Positions 40,560-53,900 are shown, counted from the stretch's first letter. The stretch: 64,000 bases of DNA from Melanocharis versteri (GCA_013397845.1 VZTG01010608.1:62001-126000); one strand, 5' to 3'. Translations and numbers: made by a program. Notes: a model not told the origin generated them from the sequence alone.

Positions 40560-42317
40560 ATGCATTTTTATCCTATATCTATGACTTGTCAAAAGATAAC
40601 AGCTGAAGTATATTATCATCTCCAAAGACCTGAAGCAAATATTTGTAAATGTTAATATCCTGAGAGAAGATGAGATTTTACTTGTCCTGGAGGCATTTGT
40701 TTGTAACATTGACACATAATATTAAACCCCACAGTGAATGATAAAATGACATTTACAAATTCTGACTTTCTGGATGTTTTCTTACAGAATTGGCACTGAG
40801 ATGATGGATAAACCACCTGCCATAAAACATCTAGGATTAATCTTTAAAAAGGATCTAAACCTATTCCAGCTGATGCTATTGCAAATCTTTTGATTACCTT
40901 GAAAGTGAGCAGGAATGGGCCACAACTGAGCATTTCCCTTTTAATGTTAACCTGACTACAAAATCTTCAGAGGACCCCAGTGTATTTCGCCGTACGCACT
41001 TAGCTAAACTGCACAGCATCAAGCTTCAGTGTTTGTCTCATCACTCTGTATACTTGGGGCCCAACGAGTGGCTCCAGCACAGCAAAACAGGGCAAAGCAC
41101 AATTGAATTCTGGCAACAAAACCAGTTCTATGATATAAGCACGAGTAAAGCAAAATTTCATTTTTGATTAACTGAACCTTTTCATTCAATGCAGGATGGC
41201 CCTGTGTGGGATGTGAGAAAAGGAGAATGTGAAGATGGCTCCTCGGTTTTTAGTGATGTGAACTTTCATATTTTAATGGCAGAATCCTCATAAACAGCAA
41301 GAATTTCAAGCCACACATTGACATGGAGGGTGAGCTAGAGGGGACATATAAACTGTTGTAATCCCAGCCTGTATTCCTATATAATCATGTCTTCTGTTTC
41401 TCCTGACCTTAATTCAGAAATGCACCCATGCTCTTTAATCTCTCTTGTTCCACCTGCTCCTTCATATCTGGAGATGACTGAACTACTCATCATGAGCAAT
41501 TTTTTAGATCTGCTGAGATTTCTTTTCAAAGTGTTCAGTGACTTAAAAGCCAGGAAAGTGACCCAAGCATTTTCAAATCTAATTCAGGACCTCATGACTC
41601 TGGTCCCTAAGTGCTCAGGTCATACTTAGAAACAGGACTATATTTTTACACCGTCTTATTTCTTACTTCATGATAGCACCTGAGTGTGAAGATTAGTTTT
41701 TATTCATTTGTCCACTTTCCGTAATCCATTGACAATATATGCCTTTAACACATATAATATTGGAGGAGGAATTACAAACCATTCACATATGGTATGCTTT
41801 TCTATATCTATATTTAGGTGCCTCCCTTCTACGATTCAGTTTTTAGAATCCTTTCAAATGGGAGCAAGTTGAAGCAGAAGTCACCTGGTTTTGCATTTCC
41901 CAGATGGAAGATTTTGAGGATTTGACAGAAGGAGAGAAACTTTAATAAAATACAGGTTAAAAAAACACGATAAGAAAATATTTTCCTGTAAATTTCCATT
42001 TATGTTTTCTGTTTTCCTGGAATCTGGAAATCCTGAAATTTAAAATACCTGGGGTCCTTACAGGCCAAGGGAGGGAGGAAGATACAAGCCTAATTTATTT
42101 TCTTTCTAGAAGACTTTGCTTTCAATTTTCCCTTGTCATATTTCCAATGAGCAATTGGCCACCTAAATATAGGATGTCCAGGTAGGCAGTTTCAGCATCT
42201 GTACACTTTTTTGTCTGATAAAGATGAAATTTGGCTGATAAAGAATGTCTAAATGTTCTCTTTTGAGTACTTAGGTGTATTCAATCAAAAATTTCAACCT
42301 AAGTTCTCATGAGTAAC
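40560..42317. other. Non-coding unique sequence
   Basis: No gene seen. The pieces TTTAGGTGCCTCCC near 41814-41827 and CCACCTAAATATAGG near 42159-42173 faintly resemble another ancient amniote repeat, but not well enough to call. Otherwise complex AT-rich DNA. Confidence 0.5.

Positions 42318-42398
<81 letters not shown>
42318..42398. repeat. Perfect (AAT)27 microsatellite
   Basis: Eighty-one bases of uninterrupted AAT, 27 units, with clean unique flanks. Perfect purity at this length implies a young, actively mutating and probably polymorphic locus. The isoleucine run in the minus-strand frame 42294-42545 is only its translation. Confidence 0.98.
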
Positions 42399-42400
<2 letters not shown>

Positions 42401-42587
42401 TATTTTGCAAAGAAAAAATTAGTAGAAGAGCGACCAAAACATAACCCAAAAATTCCAGATCCAAGCTTGATTTCACAAGTCTCTGTGTTGTAGTTTGAAC
42501 TTTATGCGTTTTTTTCCTTCTATCAGTGAGCAAGCTTACTATCAACCAAACTCCTGTGTGGTCAGATAGGACCTCAGACCTTTGATT

Positions 42588-42610
42588 CCACCACCACCGC
42601 CACCCACCCA
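42588..42610. repeat. Short CCA/CCACCC tract
   Basis: An imperfect run of CCA units with one CCG and two CCCA variants, in non-coding DNA. Confidence 0.8.
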
Positions 42611-43170
42611 GACCTTCAACTCACGTGAAAAAAATAAAATAATCAGACAACACAAAAGAGCAAATAATACAGATATTTGCTTTGAGATTTTGACCTTTTT
42701 GTTTTTCCCATTCACTTTATAAATTGTTGTTTCTTTTCTACCTCTCCACTGATAACTTCTTCTCCTTTGCTTGCTGATGTTTCCTGTCCTTTATAGTATG
42801 CTTTACTGACACTGTTATCAGTTCAGTTCTTCACAAATTCATTCAGCGCTCATTTACTGCCATTAGCCTCCTTAGGACAGAATACAGCTGCAAACTCCAA
42901 TCAGCTCCTCTATCCTTCCTAATTCCTTCAGAGTAGTTTATTATATGCTTACCCCCCTTCCTATCTCCTCCCTTCCACTTTTCATCACATCTTCCCTCCC
43001 ACTACTTTGCTTCCTCCCATTTCTCTTTCTTTCAACATAATGGATTCTTTAATTTTCATCTCTGCTTTGTGCTTTTTGTGATGACCCATCTTATTGAAAT
43101 ACTGACTGAGGAGACATTGAAAGAATGGCAAACCTTGATAGAAGTGCTGGAAGTAGCACACTAAAACAAA

Positions 43171-43256
43171 ATTATATATATACATATATATATTATATAC
43201 ATATGTATGTATCTGTGTGTATGTATATGCATATGTACATGCATATGTATATGTAT
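43171..43256. repeat. Imperfect TA/TATG/CATA simple repeat
   Basis: An 86-bp alternating purine-pyrimidine stretch of TA, TATG, CATA and TG units with several self-complementary words such as GCATATGTACATGCATATG. It could extrude as hairpins. The His/Tyr/Met-rich open frames on both strands are low-complexity artefacts. Confidence 0.92.
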
Positions 43257-43686
43257 CAGGTAGTGCAAGATGGGTTGAGTCTGTACATTTTCTATGTACG
43301 TCTGTGCAGAAAAAATGAATTTTTTTGACTGCTGTTGTTGTGGTATTGATGTCTCACAGGAATGCAGAAGAGAACAGTACACACACTCATCAGGCTTTGT
43401 TAGTTATATAGCTCAAGAATAGATTATGCTCAAGGAAATGTAATGCTGAAGAATCAAAATTCTCTGATAGTAACTACAGCTGCTCAACGTTGGCATGATT
43501 CTGACAAACCAATGAGTTTCTTTATCTTGTGCTATGCTGTTTCCAAATTGCTTCCGTTCATATGATGCAAAAGCTTTTAACTATGTTTGACAAGACAACT
43601 TTTTAGGGAAGTCATTAAGATTAGAGACCTCTGCAGGGCTAAAAATTATTCAGATTATACAGAAAATCTCCTGTGTATAGGTAGTG

Positions 43687-43791
43687 TTTTTTTCTTCTCT
43701 ACTCTCTCTCTTCTTCCCCTTCTTTTCCTCCCTCTTCTTTTTTCCTGAGAGAGTGTGAGGGTGGGGGATGAGTGGAGGGATGGAGGGAGAT
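43687..43791. repeat. Pyrimidine tract followed by purine tract
   Basis: About 59 bases of almost pure C/T (43687-43745, one A at 43701) are followed by about 46 bases rich in G/A (43746-43791). Such switched tracts can form triplex-like or G-rich structures. It is simple sequence without coding content. Confidence 0.85.
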
Positions 43792-46700
43792 GTTCCTTCA
43801 ACTAAATGCAATACAATGCAACAAACCAACACATTGCCACAGGTAATGTATGCCTCTGTCAGTGTGCAGTGCAGTTCCACTCATGAGGTTATAAAACACT
43901 GAAAATGGAAATGTAGCCTGAGGAAAAGTTTTGCATTCTGAGATCAAAAGTAATCTCAGAGACAGTGGATATTAAAAAGACAACATACTACTTCTCCGTT
44001 TAGAAAAAGACAAGCAAAAGTAGAAGGTATGAAGTCACTGGGCAACCTATCTAGCAGAAATAGATAGTTTATAAAGCTGAACACAATGCTTGAAGGCAGA
44101 AAGAACAATGCTTCTGCCGTTATCTTACTGATTTCTTTGTGTTGTGATACGGTCCAGCAGCATTTGTAAGAGTTGTGTTTAGAGCTGTTAAAAAAAAGGG
44201 AAAGGGAAAAGAATAGAGGAACAAAAAGAGCTTTTTTTTTTCCTCTTTTCAATCTGCAAAGAGGTGAAAAAATACACCACATTTATGGGGGAAAATCGGC
44301 TCTTCTTTCCCTTATTCTGGCCCTAAGTATTGCAGGTTTATATAACCTGAACTAACAGTTCTCCAAACCTACCCTGTAGAGAACGGACCATGGATCCTTG
44401 TTAACTTTTTCAGCTTAAAAGAAATTTTAATTTCTAAGACAGTCTGAAAACTGTTGGCTAAACGTTACCTTTCTAGGCTTGCTGAACAGGCCTGTTTTTC
44501 TAGATTATAAATTATCTGTAGGGCATATTTTCCTTGACTTACTAGTATTCAAATTCAGCCACAGCGAGAATGACAGGTAGCAATAAAAACAACTTTCACA
44601 CAGATTTACTGACAAGAACTGCCCATACTGTCTGTCTTATTGGACTTACACTGAATGTAATACAAAAATTAATATGTAATATAAAATTTAATATGTAATT
44701 TAAAAAATAACATGCAAAATCTCTTTAAGATTTAACAAAGAAACCAGCATGCACATTTACCTCATACAAGAGTATGTGAGATAGAGATGAACCTATCTGT
44801 ACTGAAACAGGTACTATCTCAGATGTGCAATCAATTTTAGCACATTGTCTTTTCCAGCGGCTCCCTCTGTAAGTTTGATTTCTCTGTCACATACTGTGAT
44901 TTATCTGTCAATACTCTGTACACACTGAACCCACTGTCTGTAATATGGCATTTTTAAAGGCATTTCCTCCAGCTATGCTAACGAAAGAGTTGCTACCAAA
45001 TTCATATACCAAATTGGCATAAATCTGTAATAGTTAGCAGAAATATGACTGACGTCATAGCTGAATGTGACTACAAGCATTCCAACAGCAGGAACGAGCC
45101 AGTCTGACAAAATGTGGCACGGCGTCGGGGCTCAAGAGTGCTTAAACATCAGTCCCTGCTAAATGTCTGCCAAGAGTCTGGCTATGGAACATAGGATACA
45201 GCTTATTGACTTCATTACAGGCTGGTTTCATTTTGCCACACACTACAAGAGTTTCTAGCTCTCTGTTGCCTCTGAATGTGGGAGGTTCAGCTTGCAAGAG
45301 TTCAGAGCTCAGGGACTGAATGAGGCTGAATGATCCTGGGTTTAGCTGTGTTTGTTTTCATCAGGCCTGGGGCCTGGACCTACGTGACACCTCCTGACAG
45401 CTCAGGTTCACCTGTGATAGCTGTGATAACAGGTGACCACAATAACAGGTAGGAAGCTTGAAGCAGGCTAAGTAATGAGGCATGAGAAGGGTCGTGCCCA
45501 TGGTTTTAAACAAACAAGAACTACGATGTGTGATGCTGATGCACAATTATAACCAGCTTATTCAAGGACTGGTAGCATTCATCACGTTGTTAGTACTGTA
45601 AATTTGTACTGTCGTAGATAGGATTCACACAGCTTGGGGCCTCATCCCTTCACCTATTGTTTTCCCTGTGTTATGATAAATTTTCAGCAACACTTGATTA
45701 AAACTGCCAATTTGTTGGGTATAAAGAAAATCTCTTGACACTACCAGGACTAATTACGTTGTCCTTGCCAAAGGGATAGTTGAATAATTGCATGTGATTA
45801 TTGCACAGCTACGGTGCTTTTCATGTCAGTGGCAATGCAATGAAGATTGATTCCCTTTAATTAATCATTCAAAAATAGCCCCTTGTATCATTCCTCAAAC
45901 AGGAACAAAGATGTTCCTACATCTTTCTTCCAAAAGGCTCCTGGATGCAATTGGTTCCCTGATGAGATAGCATTACAGTGCATGTGTGCATGTCCTAGAT
46001 AGGAGGGCCTGCTTTCTAATTATTTGGTGATCCTACTCGCCTTATTTTTCTTCTTATTCTTGAACATGCATTATAATTGCACAAGCATAGGGACATAGTG
46101 CAAAAACTTAACATTTACTACTTGAACTCCAGGCAATTCATTAGAAAGAGTGTCACAAGCTCCAAACTTCTTTTTATTTACCTGCTGCTTTCCTTTCTTT
46201 TCAAATCAAATGGTCTGTGGGATCATGCAGTATCGAATGAAAATATTCATTATTTCAAAAATATCTTGTCTTAATAAAATATGTTGATGTCAGTGGGTTA
46301 CATCCTGCTGTAACTGCTGATCTCCTACAATATCTATATTAGTGACAGAAGTTAACAGGCTGTACTTTTTTCTTTTATATATCTACAATTCATTAAGTCA
46401 ATAGCATTCGTTTACAAGAAAACAGATTCTTCATTTAATTTTCTTTCTATATGGATATTAAAATCTCAGATAATCTAACAGAGTGGTATCTTTTAAATGA
46501 ATTGATCAATTATGATATCTGATGCCACAACATATTTCTTTTCAAAAAAATACCTTTATAGGACTTCTTTTGCTATTGTAAAGTTATTTCTGATACTGTA
46601 TCGCTAAAATTAGAACTCATGAAGTGTGGAGGTAACAACCATTTAGATTTAGAAGTATAATTCGTGTCGATTTATAACTAAAATTTTACATTATCTGAAT

Positions 46701-49059
46701 AAATCTCAATGTTAAATAAACAATGAACATGTTTTTAATGAGATTATAAAACATTTGTATATCTAATGATTAATAAAATTGGGAAGAAATAGACTGATAA
46801 AGAGAGCTACACACAATCATAATTATACATCAATTGCAATTGTTCTGACACATTTTGTAATTCACAATTTGAAAAAAAGAGTTTAACACTTTCTCCACCT
46901 GATAATATTAGAATGTCTACATCGAGACCTACAAATGGGTTGTTCACATGATTCTTCTATATTTATACACAACTCAAATAGAGTACCACAGCTGGGCTGG
47001 CATATAACTACAGGACATGCACAGAAGTTGTTATGCACCTAAAATATCAAGCCCAAATAATTATTTTACAGTTTTATTTTACTACCTATTTGTATTGAAT
47101 AGCATTCAGCACATTGCTAGCAAGTATGTTCAATGACAATGCCTTCTGCTTGTCAGAGGATATAGGTTTAGGAAGGAAAGTGGTTCATGAGTTTGCAAAG
47201 TTTCCATCATTTGATTTAGAGGGATCTGCTGAGATAAGGATCTAAGTCCTGGTCAAATAACTTAGATTCGAAAAGAAATTTCTTACAGAAGAATTGCTTA
47301 CGAGATTTAAAATTTCCTCATTGCCAAGTGCAGTCTCTATACCAATGTAGTCACGGACAAGTCTCGATACAGCAATTGAAAAAACAAAATGAAGCCTTTT
47401 TCCTCTGTCCTAGGGGAGGTCCCTAATGGACTCGGTGAGTTTAGCAGGCCAAGAACCAGTGTCTGCGCTTCTGTACACATTCCTCTCTCAATCACTGTCA
47501 GGTAGGGTACAGTTTGGCCAAGGGAGATTTTCAATGTCATGAAACGTAAGCACAAAGGAGTACAGAGAATTGGAAACACCCATTCCTTGACTTCTGCTCA
47601 GGATCCCAGAAGTCTACATTTGTGCACAGAACCATGAAGGTACCATTCAGAAGGGATTTTTTTTCTAATACCTCCACACTCTGTAACAAAGGTTAGATGT
47701 ACCTCCTCTTTAAACCAAAAAAAGACAAGAGTTTATGCCTTTGGGAACAGTAAGGAGAAAAACTAAACTGTAATAGAAAGTGCTAAATTTTTTATTAGAA
47801 ACAAGTGCTTGGACATTTTCCATGTCATGCCAGAAAGAAAAACAAAGTTTTATCACTGTATTTTCAAGTTTACCAAACCGTCTCTCTAAAGAACCTATTT
47901 AGTTGAAGGAGACACAAAAGAGTGGTAACAGTGAATGCAGATGTTATGAATTCCACTGAGATTTAAGAAGCTGAACCATTGATTTCGTTCGTGTAAAAGT
48001 TGGATTCTCTATATGCTGATTGCACATTCATTCTTTAATCTTTATATGTTTACAGTTTAAGAAACCTCATAACCTGGAACTTCTCCTGCAAATTGTTGAA
48101 CATTTGCAACAGACAAAGAAAATCACAGTTGGAATTCTGCTAACAAAAAAAAATTGAAGCCACGGCACGAAATATTACTTTATATGTAAGAACTTGAAAG
48201 CTTAACAGAATGCAAGAGCATATTTTGTACAAAGAGATGTTACACTGCCTGTAAAGTCATCATTTAGAATAGGACCTTGCGTTGACTAAACGGTCTGCAA
48301 TAATTAATATCAAATTCTCTCATTTTATGAAGAAGAACTACACATTTTCAACTGTATTTCCTGACAAATAGTGCCTGTGAACACCCGAATTGGTGATTAG
48401 GTTGAAAGTAAAAGCTTTTTTTGGTTTTTTTCAGCTTGTTGCACAAAGGACTGTCATGGTACAAGATCACATTTTTTGTTCTTTCCTGCCAAATGGAGGC
48501 TTGAGGTAAAATGAAAGCACAGGCAGTTCCATTTAATTAGGTATACATTTTTGATGGAAAAGAATGAACCTCTCTACAACTGCTGTGTTTCTTTCAGCAG
48601 CATGTTGTCGGGACTAACAAGGCAATAGCTTCAATACAGTGAACTCAGATCATACATACATAAGACCTGATGCAAATTTATCTGTGAATGTTTATTTGTG
48701 TACGAAGATCCAAATTGCTTTTTCTTGTTCCTGACTATCAGGATTGGTGTTCATTCTTTAATACTAAAAGTACAGGTTTGTTACAAAATAGTTGCACATA
48801 TGTAAGTCAAAGCATTGTAGTAAAACTTGTATCTGTTGTTGTAAAATGAAAAACAGCCCATGAAGCTATAAAGAAGAGTTCTCCATGCTTTGCATGTTGT
48901 TGATATTGTGAGGATGTATCCCCATTATGGTGTTGCAATCTCTGTTACCATGGGATGTGTTTCCCTATTACAGGAATTCTCATCACTTGCATGAGCAAGA
49001 CAGAAGTGCCTTTTTCCATATTGTGCAGCTGGGAACCTGTTGCTCAAAAAGTAACTTGG
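43792..49059. other. Non-coding unique sequence
   Basis: No gene or clear interspersed repeat. A perfect cAMP-response-like palindrome TGACGTCA is at 45050-45057, and 46300-46900 is particularly AT-rich. Open frames are 108 codons or fewer and unrecognisable. Confidence 0.5.
45050..45057. promoter_or_regulatory. Perfect CRE-like palindrome TGACGTCA
   Basis: The full 8-bp consensus for CREB/ATF binding lies in CpG-poor DNA, where CpG-containing words are rare. No promoter or gene is recognisable next to it, so function is unproven and a chance match remains likely. Confidence 0.3.
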
Positions 49060-49908
49060 TTTGGGTCGCCCTGTAAAGCTGCTGCAGCTCAGGGCTTTGT
49101 GTACCAGTCACCCAAGTCCTGAGTTATGGTCAGATCATCCATGTTGCCTCTGCCGCTCCTTCCTCTGCAGGGGATGGATTGCTCACCCCACTCTCCCCCC
49201 GCTCCAGCATGGGGTCCCTCCCACGGGAGACAGTCCTTCCCAAATTTCTGCAGCATGGGTCCTTCCCATCAACTACAGTTCTTCACAAACTGCTCCATCA
49301 TGGGTCCCTTCCATGGGGTGCAGTCCTTCAGGAACAGGCTGTTACAATGTAGAACCCCCACGGGTTCACAAGTCCTGGCAGGAGACCTGTCCAGCGTGGA
49401 CTCTGCTCTCCATAAATCCGCAGGTCCTGCCAGAAGCCTTCTCCAGCGTGTGCTTCCCATGGGATCACAGCCTCATTTGGGCATTGACCAGCTCCAGCAC
49501 GGAGTCCTTCAGGGGCTGCAGGTGTATCTCTGCTCTACTGTGGACCTCCTTGGCCACAGCTGCCTCACCACATTTGTCACCACGGACTGTAGGGGAATCT
49601 CTGGTCTGGCACCCAGAGCGCCTGCTTCCCCTGTTCTCCACTGACCTTGGTATCTGCAGAGCTCTTTCTCTTACATAATCTCATTACTCTGTTCACAGTT
49701 TGGTTCTGTGCAATAATTTTATTTAATTCTTAAACCTGCTATCCAGTAGGTGCTGCCACCATCACTGATGGGCTCAGCCTAGCCCGGTGGTGAGTCTGTC
49801 TTGGAACCAGCTGGCACTGGCTGTGTTGGACACGTGGGGAGCTTCCAGCAGCTTCAAACAGAAGCCACCCCTATAGCCCTCCTGCTGCCAAAACACTGCC
49901 ATGCAAAT
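49060..49908 (-). mobile_element. Avian ERV LTR fragment (minus strand)
   Basis: Read on the minus strand, this block follows a common neoavian LTR type. It starts near 49908 with a TTTGCATGGCAG-like segment, then GGGGTGGCTTCTG near 49870-49858 (plus complement CAGAAGCCACCCC). Next come GAGCCCATCAGTGATGGTGG near 49774-49755 and the short tandem-like GC-rich modules built around 'GCTGGAGCAG...GTGGGAGGGACCC'. These modules recur about every 40-60 bases between 49190 and 49560 on the plus strand as CAGCATGGGTCC and CCATGGGGTGCAG variants. The 3' part of the LTR seems missing or too decayed on the low-coordinate side. It contains no retroviral genes. The 205-codon plus-strand open frame here is a GC-rich artefact. 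Confidence 0.68.
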
Positions 49909-50930
49909 CACAAAATCACAGAACTACAGAGTCAATTACATTAGAAAAGACCTCTGAGATCATCAAGTACAGTGTGTGAGCAATCTCCACCTTGACAACT
50001 AGACCATGGCACTGAGTGCCACATCCAGTCTTTTCTTAAACACCTCCAGGGACACTGACTCCACCACACCCCTGGGTAGCCCATTTCAGTGCTTTAACTC
50101 CCTTTCCATGAAGTGATTCCTCCTAATGTCCATGCTAAACCTCCTCTGGTGCAGCTTGAGGCTACGTCCTCTCATCCTGTTGCTGGTTGCCAGGGAGAAG
50201 AGACCGCCCCCCCCACCTGGCTACCCCCTCCTTCCAGGTGGTTGTACAGAGCAGTAAGGTCTCCCCTGAGACTCCTTTTCTCCAGGGTAAATAACCCCAG
50301 TTCCCTTGGCTGGTCATTGTAAGTCATGTACTCCAGACCCTTCAGCAGCTCTGTTGCCCTTCTCTGGACAAGCTCCAGCACCACAATGTCCTTCCTGAAT
50401 TGAACATGGCCCAAAACTCAACATGGGACTCGAGGCATGGCCTCACCAGTGAAAAGTACAGGGGGAGAATCTGTTCCCTGGTCCTGCTGACCACACTATT
50501 GCTGATACAGGCCAGGATACTGTTGGCCTTCTGGACCACCTGGGCACAGCTGGCTCATGTTGAGCTGCTGTTGACCAGCACTTACGGGTCCTTTTCCAGT
50601 GGGCTGATTTCCAGCCACCCCGACCCGAGCCTGTAGTGCTGCATTGGGCTGTTATGACCAAAGTGCAGGACCTGGCATGTAGCCTTGTTGAACCTCACAC
50701 AGCAGGTCTCAGCCCGTTGATCCAGCCTGCCCAGGCCCTTCTGCAAAGCCATCCTATCCTCCAGCAGATCAACACTCCCACCCAGCTTGGTGTCATGGGC
50801 AAATTTGCTAATGGTAGACTCAATCCTCTCATCCAGGTCATCAATGAAGATATTAAATGGTGCTGTGCCCAATAAACAGGACTGTGTCCCTACGGGACAC
50901 CACTAGTGACCAAACACCAGCTGGATGACA
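49909..50930 (-). mobile_element. CR1 LINE 3' fragment (minus strand)
   Basis: A minus-strand CR1 whose 3' terminal octamer repeats appear as AAATCACAAAATCACAGAAC at 49906-49925. Next is the typical 3' UTR and C-terminal region. The reverse transcriptase end (50582-50872, minus) reads FNIFIDDLDE near 50857-50828 and K-F-A-H-D-T-K-L-G-G, in which the catalytic FADD has become FAHD at 50792-50803. Downstream of it are the 'LGRLDQRAE', 'CQVLHFG' and 'EKD' conserved pieces. Frames change several times (fragments at 50342-50539 and 50172-50414), so it is inactive. It is 5'-truncated near 50930. It abuts the minus-strand LTR with almost no gap. Confidence 0.92.
50582..50872 (-). pseudogene. CR1 reverse transcriptase fragment
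   Basis: A 96-codon minus-strand open frame covering the tail of the reverse transcriptase palm and the segment after it. The 'F-N-I-F-I-D-D-L-D-E' and 'K-F-A-H-D-T-K-L-G-G-S-V-D' motifs are diagnostic for CR1. The second motif normally reads F-A-D-D, so one catalytic Asp is replaced by His. The frame is closed by mutation before the end of ORF2, and the initiator ATG is not real. Confidence 0.88.
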
Positions 50931-53900
50931 CAACACAACACATTGGAAAAGCTAGAATTCCTCTAATATGAATATCTGTGTTCACCAGTCGGCTTGAAAA
51001 GGTTCTTTGCTTTCTCTTTTTGGTCTCATAGCTCTTGGAGGTTTTGGCCTGCCAGTGGTCTAATTTCCACAGAACACACAGACAGTGCCTCTAAACATGT
51101 TATTCTGCTCCATGTGGACAACAAAATCTGACCAGAGGAAATGGCTGCAATGGGAATGGGATGATGCACCCCACTTATCCCTTAATGATGCTTTAACGAA
51201 CTAGGTACCCCTTTAGCATATGGATGTTGTGCTATAGTGAGTGCTGCTGAGGCTCCAAGGAGCTTTTCCAGAGGTTAGATATCTCTCCATTTTATCTCCA
51301 GATGATAATACAGACCAGCAGAAACTGAAAGTTTACTTTTGAATATTGGGGGGATTTTCTATATAATCACTCATTTGCATTAGACATCCAAGAAAATTTT
51401 GGGGAAAATGGAAAAATGAGTAGTAGGTTAACATATAAAACACAAATTTTCTTATTCACTTCTTAGCATAAAGAAAATTTTTTGCCAGGATGTATTGTAA
51501 GTGTCAAATCAGGTGGAAGTGTCAAATCCTAGAGTGGAAGAAAAAGAGGTTTAAAAAGCTGGCTATGCTTTCCCTGATCAATCTTCTATCTGCTTATAAT
51601 AAGAGAATGACAGAAAATAAAATTCTTCCACATACTCCATTAAGAGGAACTTGGCAGCTGTTGCTGAAAGGTATTTTGGAGCCAATTAAATCAACATTTT
51701 CTTTTAGAAAGAGCAAAGTATATGTCAGGTAATGACAAAAATATCTATTTTTGACCCTATATTTACAATTTTGTGCCAAGTTCTGAATACAACATACCTA
51801 ATAAGTTTTTGTACTAGACTTGGAATGACTCCCAAGAAAGGTTGGTTTCTGACCTTCCCACAGCAGTGTGTCCCTGCTGAGTTCGGTAAAATTATTCCTG
51901 GTTTACATTGACAAGTGAGGTCAGAATCAAGACACCATTTTAAGTGAAAAATGTGCTACAAGAAATACTGTAAAAACCAGCTGTCTCAGTAACAGGTTTG
52001 AAGATACTCCAAGGTATTGCAGGCAGGGTATCTGAAGCCAGTTTCTGTGACTGGTTTGGGAATCATCAAGCCAAATGTTCATTGTCATACCCCAGATGAG
52101 GTGTCTAAGACAATACAGGTGTAGAGCTGCAAAACTAGTTTTGTAGATAGTTTGTTGCCTCAATTAAGCTAGCTGCATCAAGCTTTGGCTTAGGAGACCT
52201 GGACCAGAGATGCAATATATGGCATTTAACAGAATGCGACTGAAGAATGTTCTCACATCAGTGAGAGCAGACACACCTAGGAGAGGAAAAACAATCTATT
52301 CAAAGCTCAGAGAGGGGTGAGAATCCTGGGTAAGAATCCTAAATTGCCTCTGTACCATATCTGCTGCTAAGTCTCTTGGCAAGGGTTTTTAGCTGGGGTG
52401 TACCACGATGCTGATGGCACCCTGGTACTGCCAATCCACGGGCACCTGGAAAACTAGGGGCGAAGCTAAAATACAGTCATTCTTACACAAGCACATATTC
52501 CCTTTTTGAAGAAGAGCCAACTAGAACTGAAAAAAAATTTAATTACTAGCCTGAGATTTTGCAGTGGCACAGATCAGAACAGGATGCATTGTCTCACACT
52601 ATTGGCTCTCCAGTATTCCGATTAGGTCCTATTAAAATATTTACAACAGGAACTAGTGCCACAAAACCAGCAATGTCAAGAACTTAGTCACAACATCGCA
52701 AGTCTGTGTGTCACACTGTTCCTAACAAGTGATTTTCACCACACGAATCCTCACATTTCTGTGCTGAACAAGAGTCATCTACAGATGAGCATTTCTTCTG
52801 CGTCAAGAAGAAAAAAAATCAGAGACTCAGTAAAATGGAAATACTCAGAGAAGATAAAATCTTTTTTATAAAAAGATGAACAGCAAAATCACTGCGGCAG
52901 CTGTAGTACTGTTTTGTAAGATGACTACAAAAAGAAAATAAGCTGAAAATGAGAAAATCTTATTCAAGAGAAAGAAATGTTTCATGTGTATTCAACAGAG
53001 CATTGTTTTCCAGAGTTTAAAAGGAAAACATCTGACAGTAATTCTTCTGTGGATAGTCTGTCATCTAACTATTAAAATCTTAGAATATAATTAAAGATTA
53101 AAAAATATTACTTTATGCTGCATGGTTAAAATTACACCATTTCTGGCAAAGGGTATAATCACAAAATTCCCTATTTAATTACCATCTGCATTTATCCAAC
53201 AATTTAAAATTAGAATCCAGCATTACATATTGATCTCCTATTAATATCCATGCTCTAATAAAGTGACAGTCTTTCAAAACTCTACCAACAGAGGCCTTTA
53301 TAATATATGACATGGTTTAAACATATTTTATTTAATGCCAGAGAGAATTTGCATTTCATATCTCAGCCTTTTATGAAGCTGCTGTAAATGACTTAGCTTA
53401 GCTTTTAGATTTCAGACTAATTTCATTTCAATTTGATCTCAATCTTACGTAATTCTCAGGTTTTGTTCAAAAAACTGACACCGTGTGGAATAACATGTCA
53501 AAAATGTGGGACGTTTAAATTCATGGTTTGTGAATTTAGTAAAGATGTGAAATAAAGTATATGATGCATGACAAAATCACAGCAAAATGTAAGTGACACC
53601 TAATGACAAAATGTAAATGAAACTTAATTGTTTACCATATACTTGAAGTTGACATCCTGCTGGGATGAGAACCTTTTCATGATATGATATGATATGATAC
53701 ATATTTTCATGGCAGAACTTTTTCAGGATATGCTAGAGCTTCAAAAAAGAGTTCAAGACACTTTCAGATACCTTTGTTGTTCATGAGCCAAACGTGAAAG
53801 AGGTTTTCAGATGAAGAAATGAGTTTTCTCTACTACATTTTTGAAAAGAACACAGCTCGGAAACAAAGATATAATTAATTATGAAAAAAACCCAAACCAA

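Noticed and set aside
41814..42275. Scattered words (TTTAGGTGCCTCCC, CCACCTAAATATAGG, TACTTAGGTG) resembling another old reptile-type repeat
   Set aside because: Too short and separated to define an element by eye.
42294..42545. Minus-strand frame with a long isoleucine run
   Set aside because: It is only the translation of the AAT microsatellite.
49061..49678. 205-codon plus-strand open frame, the longest in the window, with a 172-codon frame overlapping it
   Set aside because: It lies antisense to a GC-rich LTR fragment whose short modules lack stop codons by composition. The predicted peptides are Ser/Pro/Leu-rich low-complexity sequence with no domain.
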